From NCBI GenBank assembly GCA_964453215.1, contig CAYVRR010000004.1, positions 1 through 64,000 of the forward strand: DNA of 64,000 bases, written 5' to 3'. Below, piece by piece: positions 18,514-26,298 of this stretch. A model generated the notes under the pieces. That model made no database searches. It saw only the letters and a list, made by a program, of their open reading frames with translations, and had not been told where the DNA came from. The DNA comes from SABI01 sp964453215 (GTDB taxonomy: Bacteria; Spirochaetota; Spirochaetia; Sphaerochaetales; Sphaerochaetaceae). Both the position numbers and the translations under genes were made by a program. Position 1 is the stretch's first letter. Each line of letters begins with the position of its first letter.

Positions 18514-19100
18514 AAGTTAAGAAAATTATCCTATTTATTACCCTTATATTCACAATATTCTTAGTTGGATGTAGTGATAGAAATAATGATAAAGTGTTTT
18601 ATATAGTGAGTGATGAGTGGGGTTCTGTAGTTGTGTATAATAGGGGTGAGAGATACATTCTCATAGCATCAATTACTTTACAAGATTTACTCACCTTTAG
18701 AAGAACCTTACTCAATAATTCAATCACCAGTGATAACTGCGGGGCTCTTCACTACCTTTTTAGCCTTGATTACGATTATCTTATTGAAGGAAAGAAAGAA
18801 GACTGGGTAAACCTCTATCAAAAAGAGCAATTATCTCATAGTGAAAGAGTTAATTATATTATTAATGACAGTGATGACTTGAGTAAAATTATCAACATCG
18901 ATACACTTAAGTCTCTTATGGGAAACAATACACGAATTGATGATGTTGTGAAGATACATAATCATCTTAAAAGAGATGATTACCTACTACGAGTATATAG
19001 AGTAAGCCAATTTTTTGATTCTAGAGGAGATATCTCCCTTAATAGACGGAACATGAAAGAGTGGTTGAACCGAGCATTAGAAGAAATAAGAAGTAAATAA
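18510..19100 (+). CDS. Predicted lipoprotein of unknown function
   Basis: 196 residues. A basic start and hydrophobic stretch lead to the lipobox LVGC, so residue 21 is likely lipidated and the rest periplasmic. No domain was recognised. In many genomes a LytR-CpsA-Psr protein is encoded between yqeK and rsfS; the C-terminal stretch QFFDSRGDISLNRRNMKEWL is faintly like the end of such proteins, but the arginine-rich core is not visible. It overlaps yqeK by four bases and is 15 bases from rsfS, so it belongs to the same operon. Confidence 0.65.
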   Translation: MKVKKIILFITLIFTIFLVGCSDRNNDKVFYIVSDEWGSVVVYNRGERYILIASITLQDLLTFRRTLLNNSITSDNCGALHYLFSLDYDYLIEGKKEDWVNLYQKEQLSHSERVNYIINDSDDLSKIINIDTLKSLMGNNTRIDDVVKIHNHLKRDDYLLRVYRVSQFFDSRGDISLNRRNMKEWLNRALEEIRSK

Positions 19101-19115
19101 GGAGTCATTATATAT

Positions 19116-19487
19116 ATGATGGATGAACAAGAGAAAAAAATAGCGAGTGAAATTGCCCAATTTATTACAGATAACAAGGGTGAAGATACTGTTGTTATTG
19201 ATGTAAGTGAGGTGAGTGGATGGGCAGATTGCTTTATTGTATCGACAGTAAACTCTATTGGTCATCTCAAGGGGATTGCAAAACAATTATGGGATTTTTT
19301 GCATGAAAGAGATCTCACAGTCATTAACAGACATAAAAATGTTGCAGGAGATGGGTGGGAACTCATTGATTGTGGAAATATTGTTATTCACCTCATGGGT
19401 AAAGATTTAAGAGAATTTTATAATCTTGAAAAATTGTGGCAAACTGGTGAGAAAATTGATTTTATGAATAAAATCGAAAAGCAGTAA
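19116..19487 (+). CDS. rsfS: Ribosome silencing factor RsfS (Iojap family)
   Basis: 123 residues. VVIDVSEVSGWADCFIV, and VAGDGWELIDCGNIVIHL followed by REFYNLEKLW are the Iojap signatures. RsfS binds L14 and blocks subunit joining when nutrients are short. AAGGAG lies 11 bases upstream of ATG 19116; a second ATG follows immediately. It ends the rplU-rsfS run and is followed by a strong terminator. Confidence 0.95.
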   Translation: MMDEQEKKIASEIAQFITDNKGEDTVVIDVSEVSGWADCFIVSTVNSIGHLKGIAKQLWDFLHERDLTVINRHKNVAGDGWELIDCGNIVIHLMGKDLREFYNLEKLWQTGEKIDFMNKIEKQ

Positions 19488-19514
19488 AGTACATTTTTTG
19501 TAAGGAAAAAGAGA

Positions 19515-19547
19515 GCCAAGGCTAGTGCGCCTTGGCCTTGTTTTTTT
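19515..19547. terminator. Bidirectional rho-independent terminator after rsfS and the ABC ATPase gene
   Basis: GCCAAGGC (19515-19522) pairs perfectly with GCCTTGGC (19529-19536) around TAGTGC. On the plus strand CTTG and seven Ts follow; on the minus strand TCTCTTTTTCC follows. It therefore serves both convergent transcripts. Confidence 0.85.
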
Positions 19548-20340
19548 ATGGAGCAAGCAAATCTTCGTCACTCGCATACTCTTTTTTCTTAATCTTTTTA
19601 AATAATTCAACTAATTTTAATACTGTCAAATCTTGTTTCTCTTTTCCTTTCACATCGAGGATGATATTTCCTTCATCCATCATAATAAGTCTATTTCCAT
19701 AATCAATGGCATGTTGCATGTTATGGGTGACCATAAGAGAGGTGAGATTATATTCTTTAATAAAATCTGTTGTAAGGTTCATCACAATTTGTGCATTTCT
19801 TGGGTCTAAAGCAGCAGTATGTTCATCAAGAAGGAGCATTTGAGGTTGTGATAAGACTGTCATTAAGAGGGTGAGTGCTTGACGCTGCCCCCCACTTAGA
19901 AGGCCTACGTTATCTTTTAATCTCTTTTCAAGTCCCATCGATAGCCGTTCTAGTTCAGTTCTAAAAAGTTTTCTTTTACTTGAGTTTAATGATATTCTTA
20001 ACCCCTTCATCCCTTTTTTGTAGGCAGTAATCATATTATCTTCAATAGACATCTTCGCTGCTGTTCCACTTGTTGGATCTTGAAATATTCGACCAATAGT
20101 AAAGGCTCGTTTATATTCAGGTGTGTTTGTTATATCTTTATCTTGTAATATGATTTTTCCACTTGTTACAGGATAGGTGCCTCCGATGAGGTTAAAGAGG
20201 GTACTCTTGCCAGAGCCGTTACTCCCTACCACTGTAATAAAATCCCCTTGATGTACTCTAAGATTTACATATTCTAGGGCAACTTTTTCATTGACTGTAC
20301 CAGGATAAAATACTTTTGATACTTCTTGAATTTTAAGCAT
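19546..20340 (-). CDS. ABC transporter ATP-binding protein (TrpZ/YhdZ-like)
   Basis: 264 residues. Walker A GSNGSGKST (39-47), signature LLSGGQRQAL and Walker B LLLDEHTAALD are intact; the H after the catalytic E is usual in the ATPases that serve PF04392-type binding proteins. It energises the importer formed with the permease just upstream; the start overlaps the permease stop by eight bases. Tryptophan/tyrosine, or another small amine or purine-like ligand, is possible for this family; the substrate is not visible here. Confidence 0.88.
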   Translation of the reverse strand: MLKIQEVSKVFYPGTVNEKVALEYVNLRVHQGDFITVVGSNGSGKSTLFNLIGGTYPVTSGKIILQDKDITNTPEYKRAFTIGRIFQDPTSGTAAKMSIEDNMITAYKKGMKGLRISLNSSKRKLFRTELERLSMGLEKRLKDNVGLLSGGQRQALTLLMTVLSQPQMLLLDEHTAALDPRNAQIVMNLTTDFIKEYNLTSLMVTHNMQHAIDYGNRLIMMDEGNIILDVKGKEKQDLTVLKLVELFKKIKKKEYASDEDLLAP

Positions 20341-21283
20341 TTTTTGACTCCTTCACTTTTCCTCGTCGCTCAACATTGCGCTTAATTGCTCTCTTTCTCG
20401 CATCTTTAGAGCTCGCTGCGCTTCGAGTTTGAGCGATAATCAGTGAAACTATCACCAAAATACCTGTAAGGAGTTTAAGGTCACTTGGGGTAAGGTTGAT
20501 ATAATAGCCGTAGTAGCGCCCTAAGAACATCAGTGCTTTATATATAATAGCTCCAAAAATAACTCTTAGTGTTAGAAAGAAAATCTTATTACTTGAGAAA
20601 AGGAATTCTCCAATCATTATAGCAGCGAGGCCTTGTACGACCATTCCAACTCCAAGGTTTGCATCAGCAAATCCTTGGTATTGGGCAAGAAGGGCCCCAC
20701 TTAAGGCAATAAGGGCATTTGAAAGCGCTATTCCAATAAGTTTTAATAATCGTGGATTTATCCCCATTGAAACAATCATTTGTTCATTGCTTCCTAATGC
20801 TCCAATCGATATACCTAAATCAGTTCTAAAAAATATATCCATCAGTTCTTTTACAATAATTACAATAATAAGTGTTCCAACTAACAAGGCCCAAGAGTTT
20901 GGTAGGAATGAGAAATACTTAGGAATTTCTGTGTAGAGGGTTTTAATACGAAGTAGGGGAACATTAGCCCTTCCTCCAAGTATTCTTATGTTAATTGAGT
21001 AGAGCATTGTCATAGTGAGGATTCCTGCTAACAACCCAGGTACCTTGAGACGGTTATGAATTGTTGCGGTAATCATACCAGCAACTGCTCCTGCAAGGGT
21101 CGCAAGAATGATTGCGACAAATAATCCCATTCCATTAACTATTGCCATAGTCGCAACGGCGGCTCCTGTTGCAAAGGAGCCGTCAGTAGTTAAATCTGGG
21201 AAATCTAATATACGGTATGATATTAACACACCTAGTACCATGATGGAAAAAATCAATCCATCAACAAAAATTCCTTCAATCAT
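20333..21283 (-). CDS. ABC transporter permease (TrpY/BPD_transp_2 type)
   Basis: 316 residues with about eight to nine helices. SYRILDFPDLTTDGSFATGA near the start and VPGLLAGILTMTMLYSINIRI are typical of permeases linked with PF04392 binding proteins. The C-terminal 25 residues are strongly basic (KDARKRAIKRNVERRGKVKE), which is not needed for transport and may face the cytoplasm. Start ATG 21283. The ribosome site is weak (AGGT). Confidence 0.88.
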   Translation of the reverse strand: MIEGIFVDGLIFSIMVLGVLISYRILDFPDLTTDGSFATGAAVATMAIVNGMGLFVAIILATLAGAVAGMITATIHNRLKVPGLLAGILTMTMLYSINIRILGGRANVPLLRIKTLYTEIPKYFSFLPNSWALLVGTLIIVIIVKELMDIFFRTDLGISIGALGSNEQMIVSMGINPRLLKLIGIALSNALIALSGALLAQYQGFADANLGVGMVVQGLAAIMIGEFLFSSNKIFFLTLRVIFGAIIYKALMFLGRYYGYYINLTPSDLKLLTGILVIVSLIIAQTRSAASSKDARKRAIKRNVERRGKVKESKNA

Positions 21284-21311
21284 TGTGTAGTATACCTATT
21301 TCTTTGTAGAT

Positions 21312-22310
21312 TTATTTTCTCATCCCATTTTCATAAATTACAGCTGCTTCGTCAAGGAGGCTAGAAGGTATTGTGATACCTAATTTCTTAGCTACATCGA
21401 GGTTAAGCCATAATTCAAAATCACTTGGTTCTGTTAAGAACACTGTTCCAATTTCACCAGGTGTTTTTCCATCAATGATTTGGGCAATTATTTTTCCAGT
21501 TGCTTTACCAATTTTGTAATAGTCAAATCCCATAGCAACTAAGAAGTTTAATCCATCGACTCCAGAGGGGTCTGCACTCATTAATGGAACATGAGCTTTA
21601 AAAGCTACATCATCAATGGAGGGGAGGGCAGAGATAACTGTGTTATCAGTTGCAATATAAAGGGCATCAACTCTATTAATAATTGATTGAGTTGCACTTT
21701 TTACTTCACTTGTATTCGCTACAGCAGATGTAACAAACTCAACACCCAAATTATCACATGCTTGTTTTGCCATTTCCATTAAAATAACGCCATTAGCTTC
21801 TCCACTAGCGTAGATATTTCCAACAGTTTTGGCACCAGTAAGTTCAACAAGAAGCCTTATTTGAGCTTCAACTGGGTTCATGTCTGAGACACCAGTAACC
21901 ATATCTTTATATCCAGCTTCAAAAGAAGGAACAAGGCCAGCAGCTAACGGATCTGTTACAGCAGAGAATACAACAGGGGTTGTTTGTAACACGTTTGCTA
22001 AAGCTTGAGCTGTAGGGGTAGCGATACCAACTGCTACATCTACCTTGTCTGAGCTAAATTTCTGTGCTATTTGAGCTGCAGCAGATGCTTCAGCGTTAGC
22101 ATTTTGAAAATCATATACTACATTGTAGCCATTGTCAGATAAGTAATCTTTCATCCCCTCTTCAACAGCATCAAGTGCTGGGTGGGAGAGAAATTTACTC
22201 ACTCCAACTCGAGTTGATCCATCACTTACAACTTCCTTTGCCCCACTTGCAAAGATTAAAGTAGATGTACATATGAGTACAATAAGTAGAATGCTCACCA
22301 TTTTTTTCAT
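21312..22310 (-). CDS. ABC transporter substrate-binding protein (PF04392 type), second copy
   Basis: 332 residues. A signal peptide (about 1-22) ends ...IFASGAKE with no lipobox cysteine, so the protein is probably secreted or membrane-anchored by the uncleaved helix. The mature part has VGVSKFLSHPALDAVEEG, VGIATPTAQALAN, FSAVTDPLAAGLV, and DALYIATDNTV, all features of the ABC_sub_bind family. It is about half identical by eye to the preceding gene product, so the pair arose by tandem duplication. AAGGAG precedes ATG 22310. Confidence 0.9.
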   Translation of the reverse strand: MKKMVSILLIVLICTSTLIFASGAKEVVSDGSTRVGVSKFLSHPALDAVEEGMKDYLSDNGYNVVYDFQNANAEASAAAQIAQKFSSDKVDVAVGIATPTAQALANVLQTTPVVFSAVTDPLAAGLVPSFEAGYKDMVTGVSDMNPVEAQIRLLVELTGAKTVGNIYASGEANGVILMEMAKQACDNLGVEFVTSAVANTSEVKSATQSIINRVDALYIATDNTVISALPSIDDVAFKAHVPLMSADPSGVDGLNFLVAMGFDYYKIGKATGKIIAQIIDGKTPGEIGTVFLTEPSDFELWLNLDVAKKLGITIPSSLLDEAAVIYENGMRK

Positions 22311-22347
22311 AACAGGCTCCTTAATTAATCAAATTATATGGTGCTCA

Positions 22348-22363
22348 CTATAGACCTCTATAG
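22348..22363. repeat. Short inverted repeat between the two binding-protein genes
   Basis: CTATAGA (22348-22354) and TCTATAG (22357-22363) are complementary arms two bases apart, 38 bases before the second binding-protein start on the minus strand. Function unknown. Confidence 0.35.
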
Positions 22364-22383
22364 ATTATTTGTAAAGATATATA

Positions 22384-22407
22384 TGCATTATTATGCATAA
22401 TAATGCA
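22384..22407. repeat. Perfect 24-bp palindrome between the two binding-protein genes
   Basis: TGCATTATTATG and its exact complement CATAATAATGCA are directly adjacent. On the minus strand the palindrome begins 13 bases after the stop of the first binding-protein gene, with no U-run following, so it is not a standard terminator. It may be an intercistronic RNA hairpin that sets the ratio of the two proteins, or a protein-binding site. Confidence 0.6.
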
Positions 22408-22420
22408 CTATTTATTCAGC

Positions 22421-23416
22421 CTAATTGCCATCTGAGGTATATAATACCTTCGCACTATCGAGGTAGCTTTGGGGGATTTTAATTCCTAATGTAGAGGCTA
22501 CATCGAGGTTAAAGTAGAGTTCAAATTCATTTTTATCTGTTGAAAAAAGTGTTCCCACTTCTCCTGCAGTTTTCTCACCACTTAGGACCATATCAACTGC
22601 TAAGCCTGTTTTTCGTCCATGCTGATAATAATTAAATCCCCATACCATAAAGTAATCGAGTCCTACAGCACTCGTTGGATCTGCGGTAAAAAAGGGTTTG
22701 TTATGTGCCTTACACACTTCACTTATACTCGTTATTGCAGAAACTACCGTGTTATCTGTTCCAACATATATCGCATCTACTCGTGGAATAATTGCAAGAG
22801 CTGCTTGTTTTACTTCAGATGAATTACTCACTCCAGATTGGATTGCTTTCAGTCCCAGCTTTTCACATGATTCAACAAACATATCTTTGAGCTGTACGCC
22901 GTTAGCTTCCCCACTTGTAAATATAATTCCAATACTCTTTGCTCCAGTTATTTCACTAAAAGCTTTTATTTGTTCGTAAACAGGGTTTTTGTCACTAGCT
23001 CCTCCAACATTCCCACTATTTGGTTGATAGGTTGGAACAAGTCCTGCTTCTAGTGGATCAGTAATTCCTCCAAATATTACAGGAGTCGTGTCAAATAGGT
23101 TTGCAAGTGCCTGAGCAGATGGGGTTCCAATTCCAACTACTAAATCTGCTTTATCTCTTTTAAATTTTTGAGCAATAGCAGTGGCACTTGTCATCTCCCC
23201 ATTCGCATTTTGTGAGTCCCATTCAATTGAATACCCTTTTTCAGCTAAAAAATCGACCATCCCTTGTTCTATTTGATCTAGGGCAGGGTGTGCGACTATC
23301 TTAGAAACTCCAATTCTTATTGCACCGTTTTCTACCTTCTCTTTTGTCCCTTCAGCAAAGGTCAAACTAACCACTACTATCATAATGAGGCTTATCAAAA
23401 AGTTCTTTTTATTCAT
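22421..23416 (-). CDS. ABC transporter substrate-binding protein (PF04392 type), first copy
   Basis: 331 residues from ATG 23416, which has AAGGAG eight bases upstream. The frame is open further upstream to 23542, but that part covers the promoter and encodes no plausible leader. The signal peptide ends ...LTFAEGTKE without a cysteine. Ligand-domain motifs parallel the second copy: VGVSKIVAHPALDQIEQG, VVGIGTPSAQALAN, GGITDPLEAGLVP. The order on the minus strand is binding protein 1, binding protein 2, permease, ATPase, one operon from the promoter at 23447-23475. Confidence 0.9.
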   Translation of the reverse strand: MNKKNFLISLIMIVVVSLTFAEGTKEKVENGAIRIGVSKIVAHPALDQIEQGMVDFLAEKGYSIEWDSQNANGEMTSATAIAQKFKRDKADLVVGIGTPSAQALANLFDTTPVIFGGITDPLEAGLVPTYQPNSGNVGGASDKNPVYEQIKAFSEITGAKSIGIIFTSGEANGVQLKDMFVESCEKLGLKAIQSGVSNSSEVKQAALAIIPRVDAIYVGTDNTVVSAITSISEVCKAHNKPFFTADPTSAVGLDYFMVWGFNYYQHGRKTGLAVDMVLSGEKTAGEVGTLFSTDKNEFELYFNLDVASTLGIKIPQSYLDSAKVLYTSDGN

Positions 23417-23446
23417 TGAATCTCTCCTTTGTGTATAGTAATAGTG

Positions 23447-23475
23447 ACTATATATGGTAGAAGTGTTTCTGTAAA
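23447..23475 (-). promoter_or_regulatory. Sigma-70-type promoter of the TrpXYZ-like operon
   Basis: On the minus strand TTTACA (23470-23475), a 17-base spacer and TATAGT (23447-23452). The predicted transcript starts about 23 bases before the first binding-protein ATG. The -35 box lies inside an inverted repeat (23463-23484). Confidence 0.65.
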
Positions 23476-23484
23476 TAGAAACAC
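23463..23484. promoter_or_regulatory. Inverted repeat covering the -35 box (candidate operator)
   Basis: GTGTTTCT (23463-23470) and AGAAACAC (23477-23484) are perfect 8-base arms around GTAAAT. The -35 hexamer of the operon promoter overlaps the right half, so a bound repressor would block RNA polymerase. No regulator gene is adjacent. Confidence 0.55.
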
Positions 23485-23511
23485 CACTAAAAAGAGAAAT
23501 ATTTTTTTTAT

Positions 23512-23539
23512 AAAAAAATACCCACACAAAAAGTGTAGG
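23512..23539 (-). terminator. Rho-independent terminator after the acidic-protein gene
   Basis: On the minus strand CCTACAC pairs with GTGTGGG (one G-U pair; plus-strand arms 23521-23527 and 23533-23539) around TTTTT, followed by TATTTTTTT. It lies about 50 bases past the stop of the gene at 23591-23851 and separates it from the ABC operon. Confidence 0.75.
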
Positions 23540-23590
23540 CATCGCATGTTATAAAAACACGTAATGAGAAATGTAGATAGATACAGTTAG

Positions 23591-23851
23591 CTAATAATCA
23601 AATTCCTCGTCATCATCATAGAAAAAATCATCATCATCTTCTTCATCCTCAACTATTTCAGTTGTCTCATCTTCGTCAAGGAAAAAGTCCTCTATATCAT
23701 CTTCATCGTCTTCATCTTCAAATCCATCGTAATCATCGTCTTCACGATATTCATCTGGATCGAAATAATCTTCGATTTCATCTTGTCCATCTACTTCATC
23801 ATCTTCATCAATGAAAACTTCATCATAATCATCATCTTCAGTGTATTTCAT
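23591..23851 (-). CDS. Hyper-acidic small protein of unknown function
   Basis: 86 residues, of which 33 are Asp and 20 Glu (62 % acidic); only one Lys and one Arg occur, with Tyr and Phe spread between the acidic runs. No signal peptide, helix or known domain is visible and it should be disordered. The gene is real by its signals: a strong GGGAGG lies seven bases before the ATG and a terminator follows. Acidic tails occur in RNA polymerase delta subunits, histone chaperones and DNA mimics, but there is no folded domain here. It could bind metal, RNA polymerase or nucleic-acid-binding proteins; this is speculation. Confidence 0.7.
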   Translation of the reverse strand: MKYTEDDDYDEVFIDEDDEVDGQDEIEDYFDPDEYREDDDYDGFEDEDDEDDIEDFFLDEDETTEIVEDEEDDDDFFYDDDEEFDY

Positions 23852-24205
23852 CCGTGTACCTCCCCATAAGATTCACTCACGTACATACACATTATGATGG
23901 AAGAATTGAGTTGTCAATCACCAAAATCGATAGTTTAAAAGAAATTTAAATATTTTTCCTTTCAAAGTAAATCATACACACTCATTGAGTCTCTATAGAT
24001 ATAAGGGAGTGTAGGTACTCTTCTTAATTCTAATCGTTTTATCTTATTTTTTTTTAGAATAGGTTGTATGTGGAGAGTAAAAGAGGTTATAGAGCCTAAT
24101 CTTTGTATAAAGTGGTTTTCTTCACCTGTAGAGATTTTGGTTATGTACTTTAAACTCTTGTAACTAAGTGGAGCCCTTGGTATAGTTTTTATTGATGGAG
24201 AGGGT
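23852..24205. other. 354-base gap between the acidic-protein gene and pdxA
   Basis: It should hold divergent promoters for the acidic protein and pdxA, but no convincing -35/-10 pair was seen. A 31-codon ATG frame (about 24071-24166, plus) and a longer minus-strand frame running into pdxA have no ribosome site and no family resemblance. ATTCTAA and TTAGAAT arms flank a T-rich run near 24026-24058. Confidence 0.4.
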
Positions 24206-25228
24206 ATGAAATCAAGTAGAAACATTGTTGCAATTCCTATGGGAGACCCCTCAGGCATAGGGCCTGAAATAGTAATTAAAGCCTTAAAAAGTGAAGAGCT
24301 TCGGATGAAACAAATCATCGTAGTAGGGGATAAACAGGTTTTTAAGAAGTTTTGTGATGACTATTCCTACACGATGCCTTTTGAACATATTGTGACAGAG
24401 ATTGATGAATTACTACAGGTAATACCAACTGGAGCTAAACATCTTTTATATGACATGAAGTTAATTGAAATCTCCTCTTTTAGGTATAATGAGATACAAA
24501 AACTAAGTGGAATGGCAGCATATGAGTCTATCAAGATGTGTGTTGAGTTCGCGAACAGAAAAATAGTTGGGGCAATAGCTACCCCTCCACTTCATAAGGA
24601 AGCTTTGAAGATGGCTGGAGTTAGTGCAATTGGACACACTGAAATCTTTGGTGAATTAACTCAATCTCCTCATCCCATTACTATGTTTAAAACTCATGCT
24701 CTCCATATCTTTTTTATGACGCGTCACCTCTCTCTTCGAGATGCTTGTGATGCTGTAACAAAAGAGGGGGTGTATGAGTTTATTAAATCAGTCAATAGAA
24801 TAACAGAGCACAATTATTTCCCTTCTCAACTCCCCCTTGCCATAGCAGCTCTTAACCCCCACGGCGGAGAAGGTGGTTTGTTTGGTGATGAAGAGATTAC
24901 TTCAATTACTCCTGCTATTAGGAGGGCACAAAGGGAAGGGATAGATATTGTTGGCCCTATTGGAGCTGATTCTGTTTTCCATCTTGCAAAAATTGGGCGT
25001 TATAAAGCTGTCCTCTCCCTCTATCATGATCAGGGACATATTGCTGCTAAAACATTAGATTTTGATCGAACAGTGAGTGTTACGTGGCTTCTCCCATTTA
25101 TTCGCACATCAGTAGATCACGGCACAGCATTTGATATCGCAGGTAAGAATATTGCTAGTGAAGTAAGCATGATAGAAGCAATTAAAGTAGCATTTCAATA
25201 TATTGAACATGAAGAGATAACAATATAA
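24206..25228 (+). CDS. pdxA: 4-hydroxythreonine-4-phosphate dehydrogenase family protein
   Basis: 340 residues. AIPMGDPSGIGPEI opens the protein; IGHTEIFGELT, LNPHGGEGGLFGDEE, YHDQGHI and DHGTAFDIAGKN carry the histidines and aspartates that bind the metal and phosphate in PdxA. PdxA oxidises 4-phosphohydroxy-L-threonine in vitamin B6 synthesis; related PdxA2 proteins act on other 4-carbon phosphates (erythronate/threonate catabolism). No pdxJ or kinase gene lies nearby, so either role is possible. GGAGAGGGT precedes the ATG. Confidence 0.88.
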   Translation: MKSSRNIVAIPMGDPSGIGPEIVIKALKSEELRMKQIIVVGDKQVFKKFCDDYSYTMPFEHIVTEIDELLQVIPTGAKHLLYDMKLIEISSFRYNEIQKLSGMAAYESIKMCVEFANRKIVGAIATPPLHKEALKMAGVSAIGHTEIFGELTQSPHPITMFKTHALHIFFMTRHLSLRDACDAVTKEGVYEFIKSVNRITEHNYFPSQLPLAIAALNPHGGEGGLFGDEEITSITPAIRRAQREGIDIVGPIGADSVFHLAKIGRYKAVLSLYHDQGHIAAKTLDFDRTVSVTWLLPFIRTSVDHGTAFDIAGKNIASEVSMIEAIKVAFQYIEHEEITI

Positions 25229-25244
25229 GGAGCTCATCTAATTT

Positions 25245-26288
25245 ATGAAAAACAAAATTTATGTTTCTATGTTGCTACTCATTACAATACTAGCAATCAC
25301 ATCGTGTGCTACATCAGTTTTAACTCAATATATGGTTCCTGCAAAATATGATATGTCAAATTATCGCACCCTTGCTATCATTCCAACACCTCCCTATCGA
25401 TTTAGGGCCTTTGATATTCCATCGGCGGTTGTTCGTGATATGAGTGGAACATCTCATGTAAGAGTCTATTCAGGCTATAGCATACATAGTGAAAGATACC
25501 TTCAAGAGTTCTTAACTCAAAAAGTAGTGGAAAAAGCAAAAAATAGTACCTATTTTACAATTATATCCCCTGAAAATTCTCAAACATATAAAGAAAATAT
25601 CACGTTAATGGAAAAAGATGGTATTGATGCTATTCTCTATCTCACAACTGATGAAATATATATTGATGAGTTTATTTTTGCTAAAGAAGAAAAAAAAATT
25701 ATACCATCACAAGTAGAAGGAGAGAAGGGTGAGGAAGTTGTTGAGTTAGTCTACTACCTTGAGCAAGCTGTGAGGGTAAATTTTTCATGGGAAGTGAGAA
25801 GTACTTCAACATCAGCAATCTTAGCAAGGGACTCATATAGCGATGAAAAGCGTGAAGTAACAAAACTGAATGTAAAAGATTCAACTACGTTCTATGCGCC
25901 CAGTCTTAGTCAATTAATGAATACAATTGCCTCTAATTTTTCAACTACGATATGGAGGCAACTTGAACCAACGGTGATAAGTCATAAATTAGCTTTGATG
26001 AAAAATAGCCCAAAGAATTCAAGGGTAATAGAAGCGTATGATGAAGTAAAAAATGGTAATTTACTGGTTGCTCAACAGATGTTTGAAAGAGAGTGGAGAA
26101 AAAGGGATCACATTCCATCACTCTATAATGCCTCAATTATATTAGAAGCGTTAGATAAGAGGGCACAAGCAATAGAGTTATTAGAAATAGGATATAAAAA
26201 AAATGGTAATACGAAGGTAAAAGACCTTCTAGATGATATGAAAGAGAGAGAAAGTTTAACAAAACAAGCTGAGTCTCAATTTAAATGA
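25245..26288 (+). CDS. Predicted lipoprotein with C-terminal repeat-like helices
   Basis: 347 residues. A signal peptide ends at the lipobox AITSC (Cys near 21). Residues 35-250 are a mixed fold beginning YRTLAIIPTPPY, with an acidic hairpin insert; the last 100 residues (RVIEAYDEVKNGNLLVAQQM..., then SLYNASIILEALDKRAQAIELL) look like TPR helices. The style resembles DUF6340-like or LpoB/CsgG-like outer-membrane lipoproteins, but no family is certain. AAGGAG is 12 bases upstream. It lies between pdxA and the corrinoid adenosyltransferase, all on one strand with short gaps. Confidence 0.65.
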   Translation: MKNKIYVSMLLLITILAITSCATSVLTQYMVPAKYDMSNYRTLAIIPTPPYRFRAFDIPSAVVRDMSGTSHVRVYSGYSIHSERYLQEFLTQKVVEKAKNSTYFTIISPENSQTYKENITLMEKDGIDAILYLTTDEIYIDEFIFAKEEKKIIPSQVEGEKGEEVVELVYYLEQAVRVNFSWEVRSTSTSAILARDSYSDEKREVTKLNVKDSTTFYAPSLSQLMNTIASNFSTTIWRQLEPTVISHKLALMKNSPKNSRVIEAYDEVKNGNLLVAQQMFEREWRKRDHIPSLYNASIILEALDKRAQAIELLEIGYKKNGNTKVKDLLDDMKERESLTKQAESQFK

Positions 26289-26298
26289 GGAATATATA

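Noticed and set aside
23417..23542. Longer N-terminus for the first PF04392-type binding protein
   Set aside because: The extension covers the promoter and its inverted repeat; the start at 23416 has an ideal ribosome site and begins a normal signal peptide.
23962..24318. 118-codon minus-strand frame over the pdxA start
   Set aside because: It overlaps the first 113 bases of a clear pdxA, has no ribosome site and encodes no recognisable sequence; it is an antisense shadow.
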